A stretch of DNA of 35,808 bases from Clostridia bacterium (GTDB lineage: Bacteria > Bacillota > Clostridia > Christensenellales > UBA1242): positions 1 to 35,808 of the forward strand of contig JAFTMY010000060.1 in NCBI GenBank assembly GCA_017452165.1, written 5' to 3'. Positions 22,594 through 34,800 of the stretch are shown here, in pieces; the first letter of the stretch is position 1; every line of letters begins with the position of its first letter. The translations under genes were made by a program, and so were the position numbers. The notes below the pieces were generated by a model. That model did no database searches, had not been told where the DNA came from, and saw only the letters and a list, made by a program, of their open reading frames with translations.

Positions 22594-25281
22594 ATGGCAG
22601 GTAGAATGATACCTAAATCAACCAAGGTAAAAGTTCAATTTTTTAAAGGCTTTAATTTTTCTGATATTATCGTTGCTGTTTTTGCCCTTGCGCTTGTTGC
22701 AATTGCACTTACAACAAACCTTAATATGATGCCAAAACTTATAATTACCGGTGTAATTGGTTTTATTACGGCTATTTTGTTTATGAGTTTAGAGCCAGGT
22801 GTAAGATTGTACAAACAAGTTGGAGACTTGTTTAAGTTTATGTTTGGTATCAATACTTATAAAAAACAAAAAAGAAATTCCAAAAACAATGTAATGGGTC
22901 TTCTCCCATATGTTGGTATTATGGAACAAGATTATGATGAAAAAAGAAAAATTGGTGTAATTGACTACAAAGAATATTTTGGTGCTGCTGTTGAAATTAA
23001 TAGTATGCAATTCCTTATGTTATCTGAGTCAAGACAAAATTCTTATATTGAAACATTGGAAAGTGCTTTTAAAACAGTTGCTCCTGAAGATTTGGGTGCA
23101 ATTTATAAATTTGCTAGACCTATGGTTTTCGATAATTATATCGATAACGAATGTAAAAAGAGAGAATCTATCTTAGAGTCTGTTAGACATGGTTCAACAA
23201 ATATTAACGAAGCAAGACCACGTTTGGAAATTGCTGAAGCCAGAATCAATAACCTTGAAAATATGAACGTAGATAGTGAATTTCCTGTTCCTAAAGACCA
23301 TATGTATATCGCATTCTACTGTACAAATATAAGAAACTTACTTCAAGTTGTTAACTTCGTTGCAAGCACAATTGAAAGTGGTTCGGGTGGTGCACTTGAA
23401 TGTAAAATCCTTGATAGAAAGAAAACAGCAGTATTTTTAAAGAGTTATTACACTTCTGACTTTGATGAAAGAGAAGTAAAAAATATCGATCCAAAAGATT
23501 TACTCTCTTGGATTGCACCTGAAAAGGTAAGCTTTGGTTTAAACAGAGTACATATTGACGGAAAAGCATATGCGTTTTTCCAATTATCAGAATATCCTAT
23601 CGCAGTTCCTAATGCGTGGGGTATAACATTCTTTGGAGTTCCTGGTGCTAAAGTTTGTTTAAAGTTTAGAACCGTTGAACAGGGCGAATCTGAAAAACGT
23701 CTTGATAAAGCGATTATGAACGTTAGAATGGAAGCAAACGAAGGACATGGTAAAGCATCAGATGCTTTGGAACTTCAAACTCACTTGCAAACACTTACTG
23801 AACTTTTAGGTTATATTAAGACAGGTTCGGAAATGCTTATTGATACTAATATCTACTTTATGGTAGAACAAGAACAAAAGAAAGTATTTAGAACTCAGGT
23901 TCTTAGAGCCGGCTTTAGAGTTTATGACTTGTTTGCAAAACAAAAAGAAGCGTTTACAAACTGTAACGTTTCAAGAAGAATGACACTTAGAAAGTATGAA
24001 AGAGGTATCAACTCTTCATCACTTGCGGCTATTTTCCCATTCGTATCAGACGCTATTCAAGACCCTAAAGGTTTCTATCTTGGTATGAATTCAGAACCTG
24101 TGTTCGTTGACTTCTTCCAAAGAGATAGAGAAAGAATTAACTCAAACATGGTTATCATGGGTAAATCTGGTTGCGGAAAGTCATTCTGTACCAAGTCAAT
24201 TCTTGCAAACCTTGCTGCTGATAACAGTAAGATTTTCATACTTGACCCTGAAAATGAGTATTTCATTATTGCTAAGAACCTTTACGGAAAAGTTATTGAC
24301 GTAGGTTCTGCTAAAGAGGGTAGAATTAACCCACTTCAAGTTAACGCTTCACAAGATGAAGAAGATAGCACAGAAGGTAACGTATCCCTTGCGATGCACA
24401 TGCAGTTCCTTGAAACATTCTTTGGTATGATTCTTGAAGGTATTACCATGGACGGTATGGAACTTTTAAATGAAGCATTAAAGGAACTTTATACAAAGTT
24501 CGGTATTACAAAAAATACAAAAATTGATAATGTAAAACCTGAACAATTCCCTATTATGCAGGATTTATATAATTACATTTGTGAAAAATATGAAACTGCA
24601 ACTGATGATTATAATAGAAATAACTATAAAATCATCAAAATTTACTTAAACAAATTCGCAGAAGGTGGTAGAAACTCCGTTCTTTGGAATGGTCCTTCAA
24701 CAATCTCTGCGGCAGAAAACTTTATCGTGTTTAACTTCCAATCATTACTTGCAAACAACGCGGGTGCTGTTGCTAACGCGCAAATGCTTTTAATCATGAG
24801 ATGGTTAAACAACCAAGTTATTAACAATAAAGACTATAACTTCAAATATAAAACAAAAAGAAAAGTTATCGTAGTTATTGACGAGGCCCACGTATTTATC
24901 GACCCTAAGCAAACCATTGCGCTTGACTTCATGCAACAAATGGCTAAGCGTATTCGTAAGTATGAAGGTTCTCAAATCGTTATTACACAAAACATCAAAG
25001 ACTTTACAGGTTCTCCTGAAATTGCTAGAAAGTCAACAGCGATTATCAATGCTTGTCAATATTCAGTAATTTTCTCGCTTGCTCCTCAAGATATGACTGA
25101 CCTTGTTATTCTTTATGAAAAAGCCGGAAAAATTAATGAAAAAGAACAAGATACTATTGTAACAAACCCTAGAGGAAGAGCGTTCTTCATGACCAGCCCT
25201 TACTCAAGAACAAATGTTGACGTTCTCGTTAATGATAGAGTTCGTAACTTATTTGAAAAATTGCGTAGTGATGCAAAATAA
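22594..25281 (+). CDS. virB4: VirB4-type conjugation ATPase with fused N-terminal PrgI/TcpE-like membrane domain (895 aa)
   Basis: This is the motor ATPase of a type IV secretion (conjugation) system, acting at the inner face of the membrane with the VirB6-like channel. Residues 1 to about 95 look like PrgI/TcpE (VirB3-like): a short VPK-like start, FFKGFNFSD, two membrane helices (about 24-41 and 48-66), then a basic stretch. The VirB4 N-terminal domain spans roughly 115-420. The RecA-like ATPase follows with Walker A GKSGCGKS (523-530, Lys529), Walker B VIVVIDEAH (Asp763, Glu764) and the TQNIKDF motif (798-804) typical of VirB4. All key residues are present and the length is normal for VirB4 plus a short fused domain. 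In many Gram-positive loci PrgI and VirB4 are separate neighbouring genes. The next giant gene begins 34 bases downstream with no terminator between, so the two are probably co-transcribed. Confidence 0.93.
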   Translation: MAGRMIPKSTKVKVQFFKGFNFSDIIVAVFALALVAIALTTNLNMMPKLIITGVIGFITAILFMSLEPGVRLYKQVGDLFKFMFGINTYKKQKRNSKNNVMGLLPYVGIMEQDYDEKRKIGVIDYKEYFGAAVEINSMQFLMLSESRQNSYIETLESAFKTVAPEDLGAIYKFARPMVFDNYIDNECKKRESILESVRHGSTNINEARPRLEIAEARINNLENMNVDSEFPVPKDHMYIAFYCTNIRNLLQVVNFVASTIESGSGGALECKILDRKKTAVFLKSYYTSDFDEREVKNIDPKDLLSWIAPEKVSFGLNRVHIDGKAYAFFQLSEYPIAVPNAWGITFFGVPGAKVCLKFRTVEQGESEKRLDKAIMNVRMEANEGHGKASDALELQTHLQTLTELLGYIKTGSEMLIDTNIYFMVEQEQKKVFRTQVLRAGFRVYDLFAKQKEAFTNCNVSRRMTLRKYERGINSSSLAAIFPFVSDAIQDPKGFYLGMNSEPVFVDFFQRDRERINSNMVIMGKSGCGKSFCTKSILANLAADNSKIFILDPENEYFIIAKNLYGKVIDVGSAKEGRINPLQVNASQDEEDSTEGNVSLAMHMQFLETFFGMILEGITMDGMELLNEALKELYTKFGITKNTKIDNVKPEQFPIMQDLYNYICEKYETATDDYNRNNYKIIKIYLNKFAEGGRNSVLWNGPSTISAAENFIVFNFQSLLANNAGAVANAQMLLIMRWLNNQVINNKDYNFKYKTKRKVIVVIDEAHVFIDPKQTIALDFMQQMAKRIRKYEGSQIVITQNIKDFTGSPEIARKSTAIINACQYSVIFSLAPQDMTDLVILYEKAGKINEKEQDTIVTNPRGRAFFMTSPYSRTNVDVLVNDRVRNLFEKLRSDAK

Positions 25282-25300
25282 AATCCCCTGAAGTTTTTGC

Positions 25301-25307
25301 AAAGGAG
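25301..25307 (+). promoter_or_regulatory. Ribosome binding site of the second giant gene
   Basis: AAAGGAG lies eight bases before the ATG at 25316, inside the 34-base gap after the VirB4 stop. It confirms the start of a reading frame that then has no stop for the rest of the window. Confidence 0.85.
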
Positions 25308-25315
25308 AATAAATT

Positions 25316-25840
25316 ATGCCAAATATATTATTAAGTTTAATTAGTTTACTAAGCAATGGATTTAACTCCATATTTTTGCGAGCGTTTAATTTAATTGCTG
25401 GCGTAGGCATGGGTACGGCTGGTGCATTTGTATCAAATACTGGTAGTATGATAGGTAATACAGCAACAGCAATGCTTTGGTCTATTGAAAAATTTGTATT
25501 AGGCATAATGGAAGCCCTTGAGTATACTATCTGTTCGTTCCTTGGTATAGGTTCAACTATTGATGACTATACTAATTTTGCCAACACAAATGGTCTTACT
25601 GACACTTTTGTAAAGACTTTTAAAGCCATTGTAGGTGTAGCCATCGTTCTTATGATTATATTTACTATATTTGCAATCGTAAGACAAGAATGGCAAAACA
25701 TTACAAGTAAAAAGGGCTTTAGCCCTGAACAAAACAAAAAAGGCCCAATTGTAATGAAGTTATTTAAAGGAATTATGTCTATCATAGTTCTTCCAATAGC
25801 AATGGTTGTTATAATTGGTGCTGTAAACTCAACCTTAACT
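25316..25840 (+). other. N-terminal membrane domain of the second giant protein
   Basis: Hydrophobic segments are encoded at about 25322-25440, 25475-25545, 25631-25684 and 25769-25828. The third has the FTIFAIV pattern and is followed by a Lys-rich loop (VRQEWQNITSKKGF), which suggests that loop faces the cytoplasm. If so, the chain leaves the fourth helix on the outside and the giant segment is extracellular. This topology is inferred from charge distribution. Confidence 0.7.
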
Positions 25841-28800
25841 GCTTTTAATAGAGCAATGAAAGGTGATTATGACTATACTGTTGCATCAAGTGTACTTGCT
25901 ACATCAAGTTATGATGCAAACAAGTATAGAAAATATGCTGAACAAAATCGAAGAGTTCCTATCGTTATTTCAGCATACAATGTTAAAGATTATAAGCCTG
26001 ATCAAAAAGATCAACTTTTAACTGATATTAAGTCATCGGTTGTTCAAACAAGACTTACAAATGTAAGAGAAAAATTATATGATGTTACTAAAAACCTTAC
26101 TTTCCAAGAAAGTTTGGTTTATGAAAACAATCAACTTATAAACAGCAGTAAATATTCTGATTATTATGAATCATTTATTTGCACACCAGAGCAATATCAA
26201 ATAATGGCTCAATTTATTGATTATGCTCAACTTACTCAAACTAATTTCTATATTAGAGCAGTTGATGATGAATTTGTAGATTGGAGATATGTAGATGATA
26301 CAGTCTTTGATCCAAATACAAAATCATTAACAATTAATTATAGAGATTTATCTGATGTTAATAGTAATAATTCTTCAGCAGATACTTATTCAATTACTTA
26401 TTCACCAAGTGTTGAAATAACTTCACCTATCTCTGATGCTTTAGATTCATTAAAAGCAATCTTAGGTGTTGATGAATATAGTGATATTGTTTATAACGAA
26501 ATGGAAAGAGAAGAAAATTCTTTAAATGTTGTTAAATGGGCAAATGAAAAAGTATCTATTCACTTCTCAAAGAATTTTGATATTAACAAACCAGAAACTT
26601 GGACTTCAACTGATGAAATCATTATGTATGAATTTTTCCATTTTTCATCAAATAATGATTTTGCTAATTATTCAATAAATGATTTTTCATATATTGAAGC
26701 AATTTCAAATAGAAATCCTGTAACTATTGATGCTTATAAATATGTTTACAGAGAATATTATGAAGATGCAGGTGCATACTCTCCTGAAAAGACAATGACA
26801 CTTGCTCTTATAAATGGTAACTACTATAAAACACAACTTTCTAACGAAGAAATGGACGCTTATGGTGATTATTATTATGTTTTAAGTGAATATGTAGAAG
26901 AGGGAAAAGATGTAAAATTCTTAGACCCAAGTTATGTTTCAATTTATGAAAATGACAAGGATACTTTAAACGATAAAACAAAATATTATCAAGCACAATT
27001 TAAACTTTCTACTGGATTTGATATTAATAAACAATCATCATGGTCATACTCAGATCAAATTATAATGTATGAATATTATAAAGATTTATCTTATGCTAAC
27101 GATTGGAGCAGTTATACAATAACAGACTTTATTGATGGCAATGTAAAAATGAATACATTTACAATTTCTGAACATCCATACAATTATTCAACAAAAGAGT
27201 TTAATATTAATGGTAATCCAAAAGTTTATGCTTTAATTAATGGAACATATTACGAAGTTCAATTAGATGCTACAAATAAAGTATATAAACTTCCAAATCC
27301 TACAGGTAAGAAATTCTTAGATATTATTAGTTCAGGTGAACAATCACATTCATTCTATAATTATGTTGTAAAAATTGATAATTATGATAAATATGGTATT
27401 TCAACAGAAGAAACTAATAAAACAGCAGATGATTTTATTATAGTAAAGAAAGATGGCGTAACAAATTCATATAAATATACTCAATATTTTAACAATGCGA
27501 ACGCTTATTGTTACTATGGTGTTGGTGATAATAGCGATACAATTTATAATGCAAGTAGTATTGAAAAAAGTGTAAAAGATGAAATGGGAACCTATAATGA
27601 TGTATTTGACATTAAGTTCTCAACTGGTTTCGATTATACAAATACCGAAACTTGGACATATATGGACTACTTTGTATTCTATCTATATTCAAAATATTTA
27701 GCATATTCAAATAATTTTGTGTTAGAACAATTAAAAGCACCAAGAAACGTTATTGGTGAATTTGTAAAGATTGGAACTGCAAAGTCAGGAACTTCAATTA
27801 CAGAATTTGAATATTTCTATAAGATTGATAGTTCAATTTTACCTGCAGGAACACAAGTTTATTTAAAAGTAAGAGATATTTTAAATATTTCAAATAAAAA
27901 TGTATTACAAAATATTAATTTAAATACAACACTTGATAAAAATAATTTTGATAAGACTGAAGAAGAGGATAATAAATTAATCATTAATACTAGTGGTATT
28001 GAAGATAGTATTTCTCTTAACTCAGCACAAACAGAAACTCGTAAATTTAAATTTTCAATGAACTTTAATATTTCAGATGTTTCAACTTGGACAATTGAAG
28101 ATTATATTCTTCTTTCTTTAAATGAAAATGGCATTATAAATATTGTAAAAGGTGTTGAAAATACAAAACCAACAGATACTATTTATAATGTAACTAAAGA
28201 AGCATTAGCAAACTATTCATATAGTTCTCTTGTTTATAAAGTAAAAGCAGGTGTTTCTCATGACGCACATGCAAATAAATTCTATTTCTTTGGTTCAACA
28301 AGTGGGGATACTGCAAATAGAATTTATATAAACAAGGATTATATTGAAGCAACAAAAGGTGTTAATGATATTGAAGAATGGTTTAATTTGAATTTATCAG
28401 GTTATGTAGCAAAGAGATTAGGTAAAAATAATATACAAATTGATACATCACAAATTGTTGATATGTTATTTAGTAGCAACAATTTAAATGAACATATTTT
28501 CACATTAGAAGAATTAATGAGAAAATTTGTTGCTGAAAAATGTTTTGATATTAATTCTCCAATGTTTAAGTTATTTAGCAAAGTAGAGAATTTATCATAT
28601 TTCAACGATAAATTTGTATTTTCTAATTTATCAACATGGTCTATATTTGATTTTGTAATTTATTATGCAACAGGAAATGTAGAATCTAAAACATATAAAT
28701 TAGATGTAATTAAAAATGCAAGTGGTAAATATCTTTTAATTAATAATTATGCTATTGATTATGATATGCTTTATAGTGGTAAAACACCATTAGCATTTAA

Positions 28801-31800
28801 TTCAAGTTATACATTAACATCTAAGGTTGTTACATCTGTAACTACAGATGACCAAGCAGTTACATACTTTAACTCAAATTTAGATAATAATAAAGATATA
28901 ATTTTAAAAGATTTTAACGATATAATCTACGAATCAAATGCAGTTTATAAATATAATTTAAAAGCCGAAAGTGGTAAGTATACTTATTTAGATACATACC
29001 TTTTAGGATTAAAAAATAAATATTCATTAGATAGTAATTCGAGCGACCCTAATGCTTTATATAATTTTGAAACATTTAGATTAAAAAATTCAACAACTTA
29101 TGATGTATATTTAAAAGTTGGTAAAGTTGATAATAAACTTGTTCTTTTAAGATTAGAAGAAGGAAGTATTGATGAAAAAATAACTAGAAATAAAACATCA
29201 GAAATTATTGATGTAACAACTTTATTTACAACAGAAGATGATGTGTTTATTCCTTTTGAAAATATTGCTGATGGAAAATATAAATTACTTGATGCAATAA
29301 TTTATAATGAAACAAAGACAATTAATAATAATCCATACTTTATTTATAATTTAGATGGAAATAAATTTATATTTGTTAATGATAAATTTATAAAATATGA
29401 CACAAGTATTGAGAAAAATATTACAAAAGATAAAATGTTTTCAGATGATAACTCATCAAAACAATTTGTTAATGTTGAAGATGCTGATTCAATTGATTAT
29501 TTATATAACACATATTATAAAAAGTATGTGAAAACAAATATAGGAAATACAACTCCAACTACATATACTATTCGTAATCATAAATTCCAATTAAAGTTAA
29601 ATAATATTTCAACATGGTCTCCAATTGGTATTATTTTATATAAGAATGAAATCTTAGAAGATGAAAGCATAGTTGGTTCTAATGTTTGGGAAAAAACCTT
29701 AGACTTTGAGTGTAAAGAATCATCAGTTGATTCAAGCAAAAAATACTTTAAGTTTACTGGTGAAAGACCAAATAAAACAAGTTATTCATTCTATATTGAT
29801 GTTTCAGAATGGGTAAATATTATTGAAAATAAGCAAGGTGTTGATGATATTACTTATGACTTTGCATATAATAGCACCTCAAAAGATGAATTATTTATAT
29901 ATTTAATGCTTAACTATGATAACAAAATGAGTGATAATATTAAATCATTCAACACATTTGATTCAGTTATTGAAAATAAATTAAAAATGAAAGCCAATAA
30001 CATTTTAACTAACTTAAATACAGCAAGTGGCTCAGCATTTTATAGTGTTAATATTCAAAAAGGTGATTCTGTTCCTGATATGAGTATTAGCGATGTTACA
30101 TCATGGACTTGGTTTGATATAATGTATTATTCATTATTTAATGAAATAAATGAAGAAAGAAGTTATTATCAATACACAAATTCAGATGATACAAAGAGTT
30201 ATATAAAATTACAAAATAAGGATAAAAATAAATCATACTTTATTGAATATCCAACAAATTGGTATAACTTAACAAATAACAGATTTAAAAAAGGTGATGA
30301 AACTAATGTAGTCTTCAATTTAGGTGCAAACAGCACAAAAGTTTCAATTATATATAACTATGTAACAGGAAAAACTGAAGGAAAGATTACAGAATATAAA
30401 TCATTTGATGAGTCAGTAACATTCTATAAATGTAATGATAGTAATTATATTATTATTAATAATATTGATGATGATGTAGATGGTGGTATTGTTACTGGCG
30501 ATAATGGAACATTATTCAATTATGAATGTGGTGCTGTTAGAGATAATATCTCTACATGGAGCATTCTTGATTTATTTATTAAAATCGCAAAGAATAATAC
30601 TGATTATCAATCTAAAACAATTTCAGGTTCAATTTATAATTTAGGAACAGACTATTATTTCTCTATTCAAGATACAAATTATAATATCAACTTAACAGCA
30701 CTTGGTGTAGTTAATAGTAGTAATATTAATAATGTTAAAACATCTAATAGAGTAAATAGTATAGGAAAAACTGTATTTACTGATATTATGGAATTCCCTG
30801 ATATGACAGAATACAAAACATCGTTATCTGGTTTAAAATCATTCTTTAAATTAAATGATTCATCATCAGCAAGTTTAATTGAACAATGCTATGTAAAAAC
30901 AGATATTGAAGAAGATGTTGCACTAAATATATATTTCTCACAAAACTTTGATTTTAGTAATTTCTCAACATGGAAACTTTCAGACTATTTAATTTACTAT
31001 TTATATGAAAAAACTTTAGAAGGTTCATATAAAAACTTTGGTTGTAAAGATAGTAGTCATACAACTTGTGAACATAAGACTAAAAATTTCCAATACTATG
31101 TAAATTTAGGATATGTTCCAGCATATTTAAAGAATTTAAAAATAACAAGTCCAACTGGTGAAATAAATAGATTATGTTTAGTTATTGGCCCAGAAAATTC
31201 TGAAATTAGTCAATCAGATATAGGTAAATATTGTTTTGTAAATTATAATTTATTCTATAAATTATATTTAAAAACATTAACCTATGTTGACGTAATTATT
31301 GAAGATAAGCAAAGTCTTATTCTTACAATTACTGGTAGTTCAAAAGATAATTCTGATGCACAAAAAATAGATGATTTTGGTATTAAATTTTCAAATGAAA
31401 TAGTTTCTAATGAATTTACATATGATAACTATGTATATTTTAAAAACAATATGTCAATTTTTGATGCATTTGAAGAATTAGAAGTTACTGATATTTATAG
31501 TAATAAAAAAGAAAAACAAGTAAATTTAAGATTATCAACAGGATTTGATATTTCATCTCCACAAAACTGGACAATTCTTGATTATATTGTTGTTTATGAA
31601 TATTCAAGAAATGTTGCAAATAATGTCTTTTATGGTTTGTCTTTCCAAAACTTAAAAGAAGCAGACTTTTATATTAAGTTAAATCAAATAACTGGTGGTA
31701 AATATATTTTATCACTTAATGGTAGTTATTATAATTTAACAAAATGGGCAGAAAATTCTGATGAAGAAATGGTTGTTGTAGATACAAAATTATCAGAAAG

Positions 31801-34800
31801 TTCTAAAGGCTCAGTAGTTCAAGTTGTAGGAAAGACTCAACTTAGAAATGGTTATGATTTTAAAGTTTTACAAAGTCAAGAAAGATTTAATTTAAATAGT
31901 AGTAGACTTGAAATAACAAGAGAACTTGCAGTTGATAAAGATTCATTTACATACACATCAGATGTAAGAATTAAAAGCAATAAAATTTTAAGTAGTTCTT
32001 ATACAACACCTAATAATAATTGTGATAGATTTGGTGTTAAGTTAACTTATTATAGAAGTCTTAATAGAGAAATGTATTTTAACTTCTTATTCCAAACTGA
32101 TAGATATCCAGTTTATACAATTTCTCCTATTATAAAAACTGTAAGTTGGCCACAAAAACTTATGAATGATATGATGGTTATGTATCCTGACCTTAACTGG
32201 GCAAACTTAATTGCAACTGATGGTTGGATAGATACACTTGGTGAATATCATTCAGGAACAATCTCAGGTCAATTTATAGACAGTGGAAACTCTGCAAATA
32301 TAACAGCAGTTGGTATGGTATTATCTGAATTCTTCCTTACTTGTGCAAAAGAGGTAGAAAATGGATTTGCAGATTACACTTATGAATCAATTTTCGATGA
32401 ATCAACATTAAAAGCATTAATGCTTTCAATGCTTGGTGAGGAAAAATATAACGCTGTTGCAATGGAAGCAAAAGTATTTGTTGATTTATTCAACACAGGT
32501 TTTGCTTCAATACTTGATAGTTTAGCAGCAGAAAGAGGTATTGATATTAAAAATGGTGAAGTTACTAATTTAGTAACAAGCGTTTATAAATCATATCTCG
32601 CTACAGCAATTTTATCGTCAGATATTGGCGAATATATGTATACAATTGCTACAAGAGTTTATTCTCAATATACAATTTATGAATCGCTCGCAAGAGCAAG
32701 TAATAACTATGCGGGTTACTTCGCATATATTAATGGTCAACCTGATGAAACAGGAACAACTGTAGATTACTTTACCTATTCATCATTCCATGACCTTGTA
32801 AAATATGAAAACCAATTAGTTTCAATACCTAATGATGATGGAACAACAACAACTGAGCATCTTTATTTAAGAGAAGGTGACGTTCCAATGTTTACATTCA
32901 ACTATAGAAGTGTATATAGAATGTTACTTAAAAAAGGTGTAATTGAATCAAAAGCATATGATAAAGATAGAAAGGTTGTTAATGAAAATCTTTTTGAACA
33001 AGAAGTTGTAAAGAGTATTAAAACTTATGACAATCAAACAATTCTTGATTGGCTTTGGAAATTAATTAAAGCAATTGGTAAAACAATTTCAAAAGGTTTT
33101 GATGAATTAGAAAAGAGTATCAAAGAATCATTTAACTGTAATAGTTTACTTGAATTAATTATTTTAAGAGCAAGTAAAGCATCAGATGTAAATGGTGCTA
33201 TTGATAAATTAGTTTCAATTTATGGTGATATTTGGAGAGAAGTATTTGAAGATTTAATCGCACTCTTCAATCAACCAGAAAATACATTCTCAGATGTATT
33301 AAACGGATTATGGGACGAATATAATAGTTTCTATATTATTGATACAGATAATCTTGTTTCTAAGGCAGGTATTGATTCAAAAGATCCAATTTATTGCTTT
33401 ATGTTCGATGTATACTATATCATTAAACAAGAAGTAAGAATTCAAGAAACAAAAGACCCAACTTACATTAAACTTTATAAAGATTATATTATGGGTGATA
33501 TAAAGAGATGGACAATGGTTAAAGATTCAAGCATCGAAGCCGGTTCAATTTATATCAAAGATTATGAAAAACATAAAGGTAAGAGATCTTTAGCACAAGC
33601 ACAATTTATTTTAAATTATTTATCATCATTCTCAGTAACTTATAATCAAGACCCAGAGGCAAGTCAAGAAGATAATGAATCTAACTTATCAAATGAAGTG
33701 TCAAGTAACTTTAAACTTGATAATCTTCAAACTTATGTTAATATGCTTAAATATACATTTGATTATGAAAAATATTTAAGAGAAGTTAAGGGTCAAACAA
33801 CAGTAGAAAATAAAGATAAACATGAAAATCGTATTGCTCAAGAATCAATGAAAGTTGCATTCTACGATATTGATAATGCAAGTATTGGCGATATTGCTAA
33901 AAAAGTTGTTAGAGTAACACTTACAATGTTTTCTAAATCAGAAAAAGGTGATGCAGAAGCATGGAAGGAAATCAATGATATCTATGATGCACTTGGAAAA
34001 ATTACTGATGAACTTAAAAAAGTAGTTGATATAAGTAGTGGAGATATAACAAATAATGGTTCAGTTAAAATACCAGGATTTGATTATGAAAATCTCTATT
34101 CTAAGATGACAAATGTTTATAACCACATAGGAAGTTATGTAAATGAACAAAAAATTATTGATAAGATTGAAAAGACTTGTCTTACATTTACATTAGCACA
34201 ATATGGTGATAACTTCGTTGAAGATGGTTTAGATATTGTAATTGATAATACAACTTATAATATAAAGACAGCAGTTTCAGCACAAAGACTTGCTGAATAT
34301 GTATATGGTGGTGCTTTCTTAACAAAATTTGGTGTTGCTCCAATGTATACAGATGAAGAATTTGAAGGTATAATAAAAACATCATTTGCTTATGATGAAA
34401 AAACAGGAATAGGCAAGAAGAAACTTGAAACACTTTCAAATATGAGATCTCTTGCAAGTAAAGTAGCAGATTATACAGGTAAACTTTATTATTTAACTAA
34501 CTTAAATGATTTATCTGCTGTAAATGACTTATTTGGATTAGAAGATTATTTAGACTTAGATATAAATATTAATGATTTATCTGAAGTTGAAGATAAATTA
34601 AAGTCTGATTCAATTTGGACTAAAGATTCTATTTTACTTACTGACTCAATAATGGTTCAAAACCCAATAGTTAACAATGGTTTCTTAACGACAAGTTATG
34701 TAAAATCAACACTAGAATATTTAATATTAGACTTTATTATTGCAAATGAATATTTATCTTATGATGATCTGGAGCAGATTATTATAGCGGAAAATGATAA

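Noticed and set aside
25282..25315. Terminator or promoter between virB4 and the second giant gene
   Set aside because: The 34-base gap holds a ribosome binding site but no inverted repeat or promoter-like pair.
26500..31640. RTX or LPXTG-anchored surface adhesin
   Set aside because: No GGxGxD nonapeptides, no signal peptide, and no sorting motif in view; the N-terminus is a multi-helix membrane domain.
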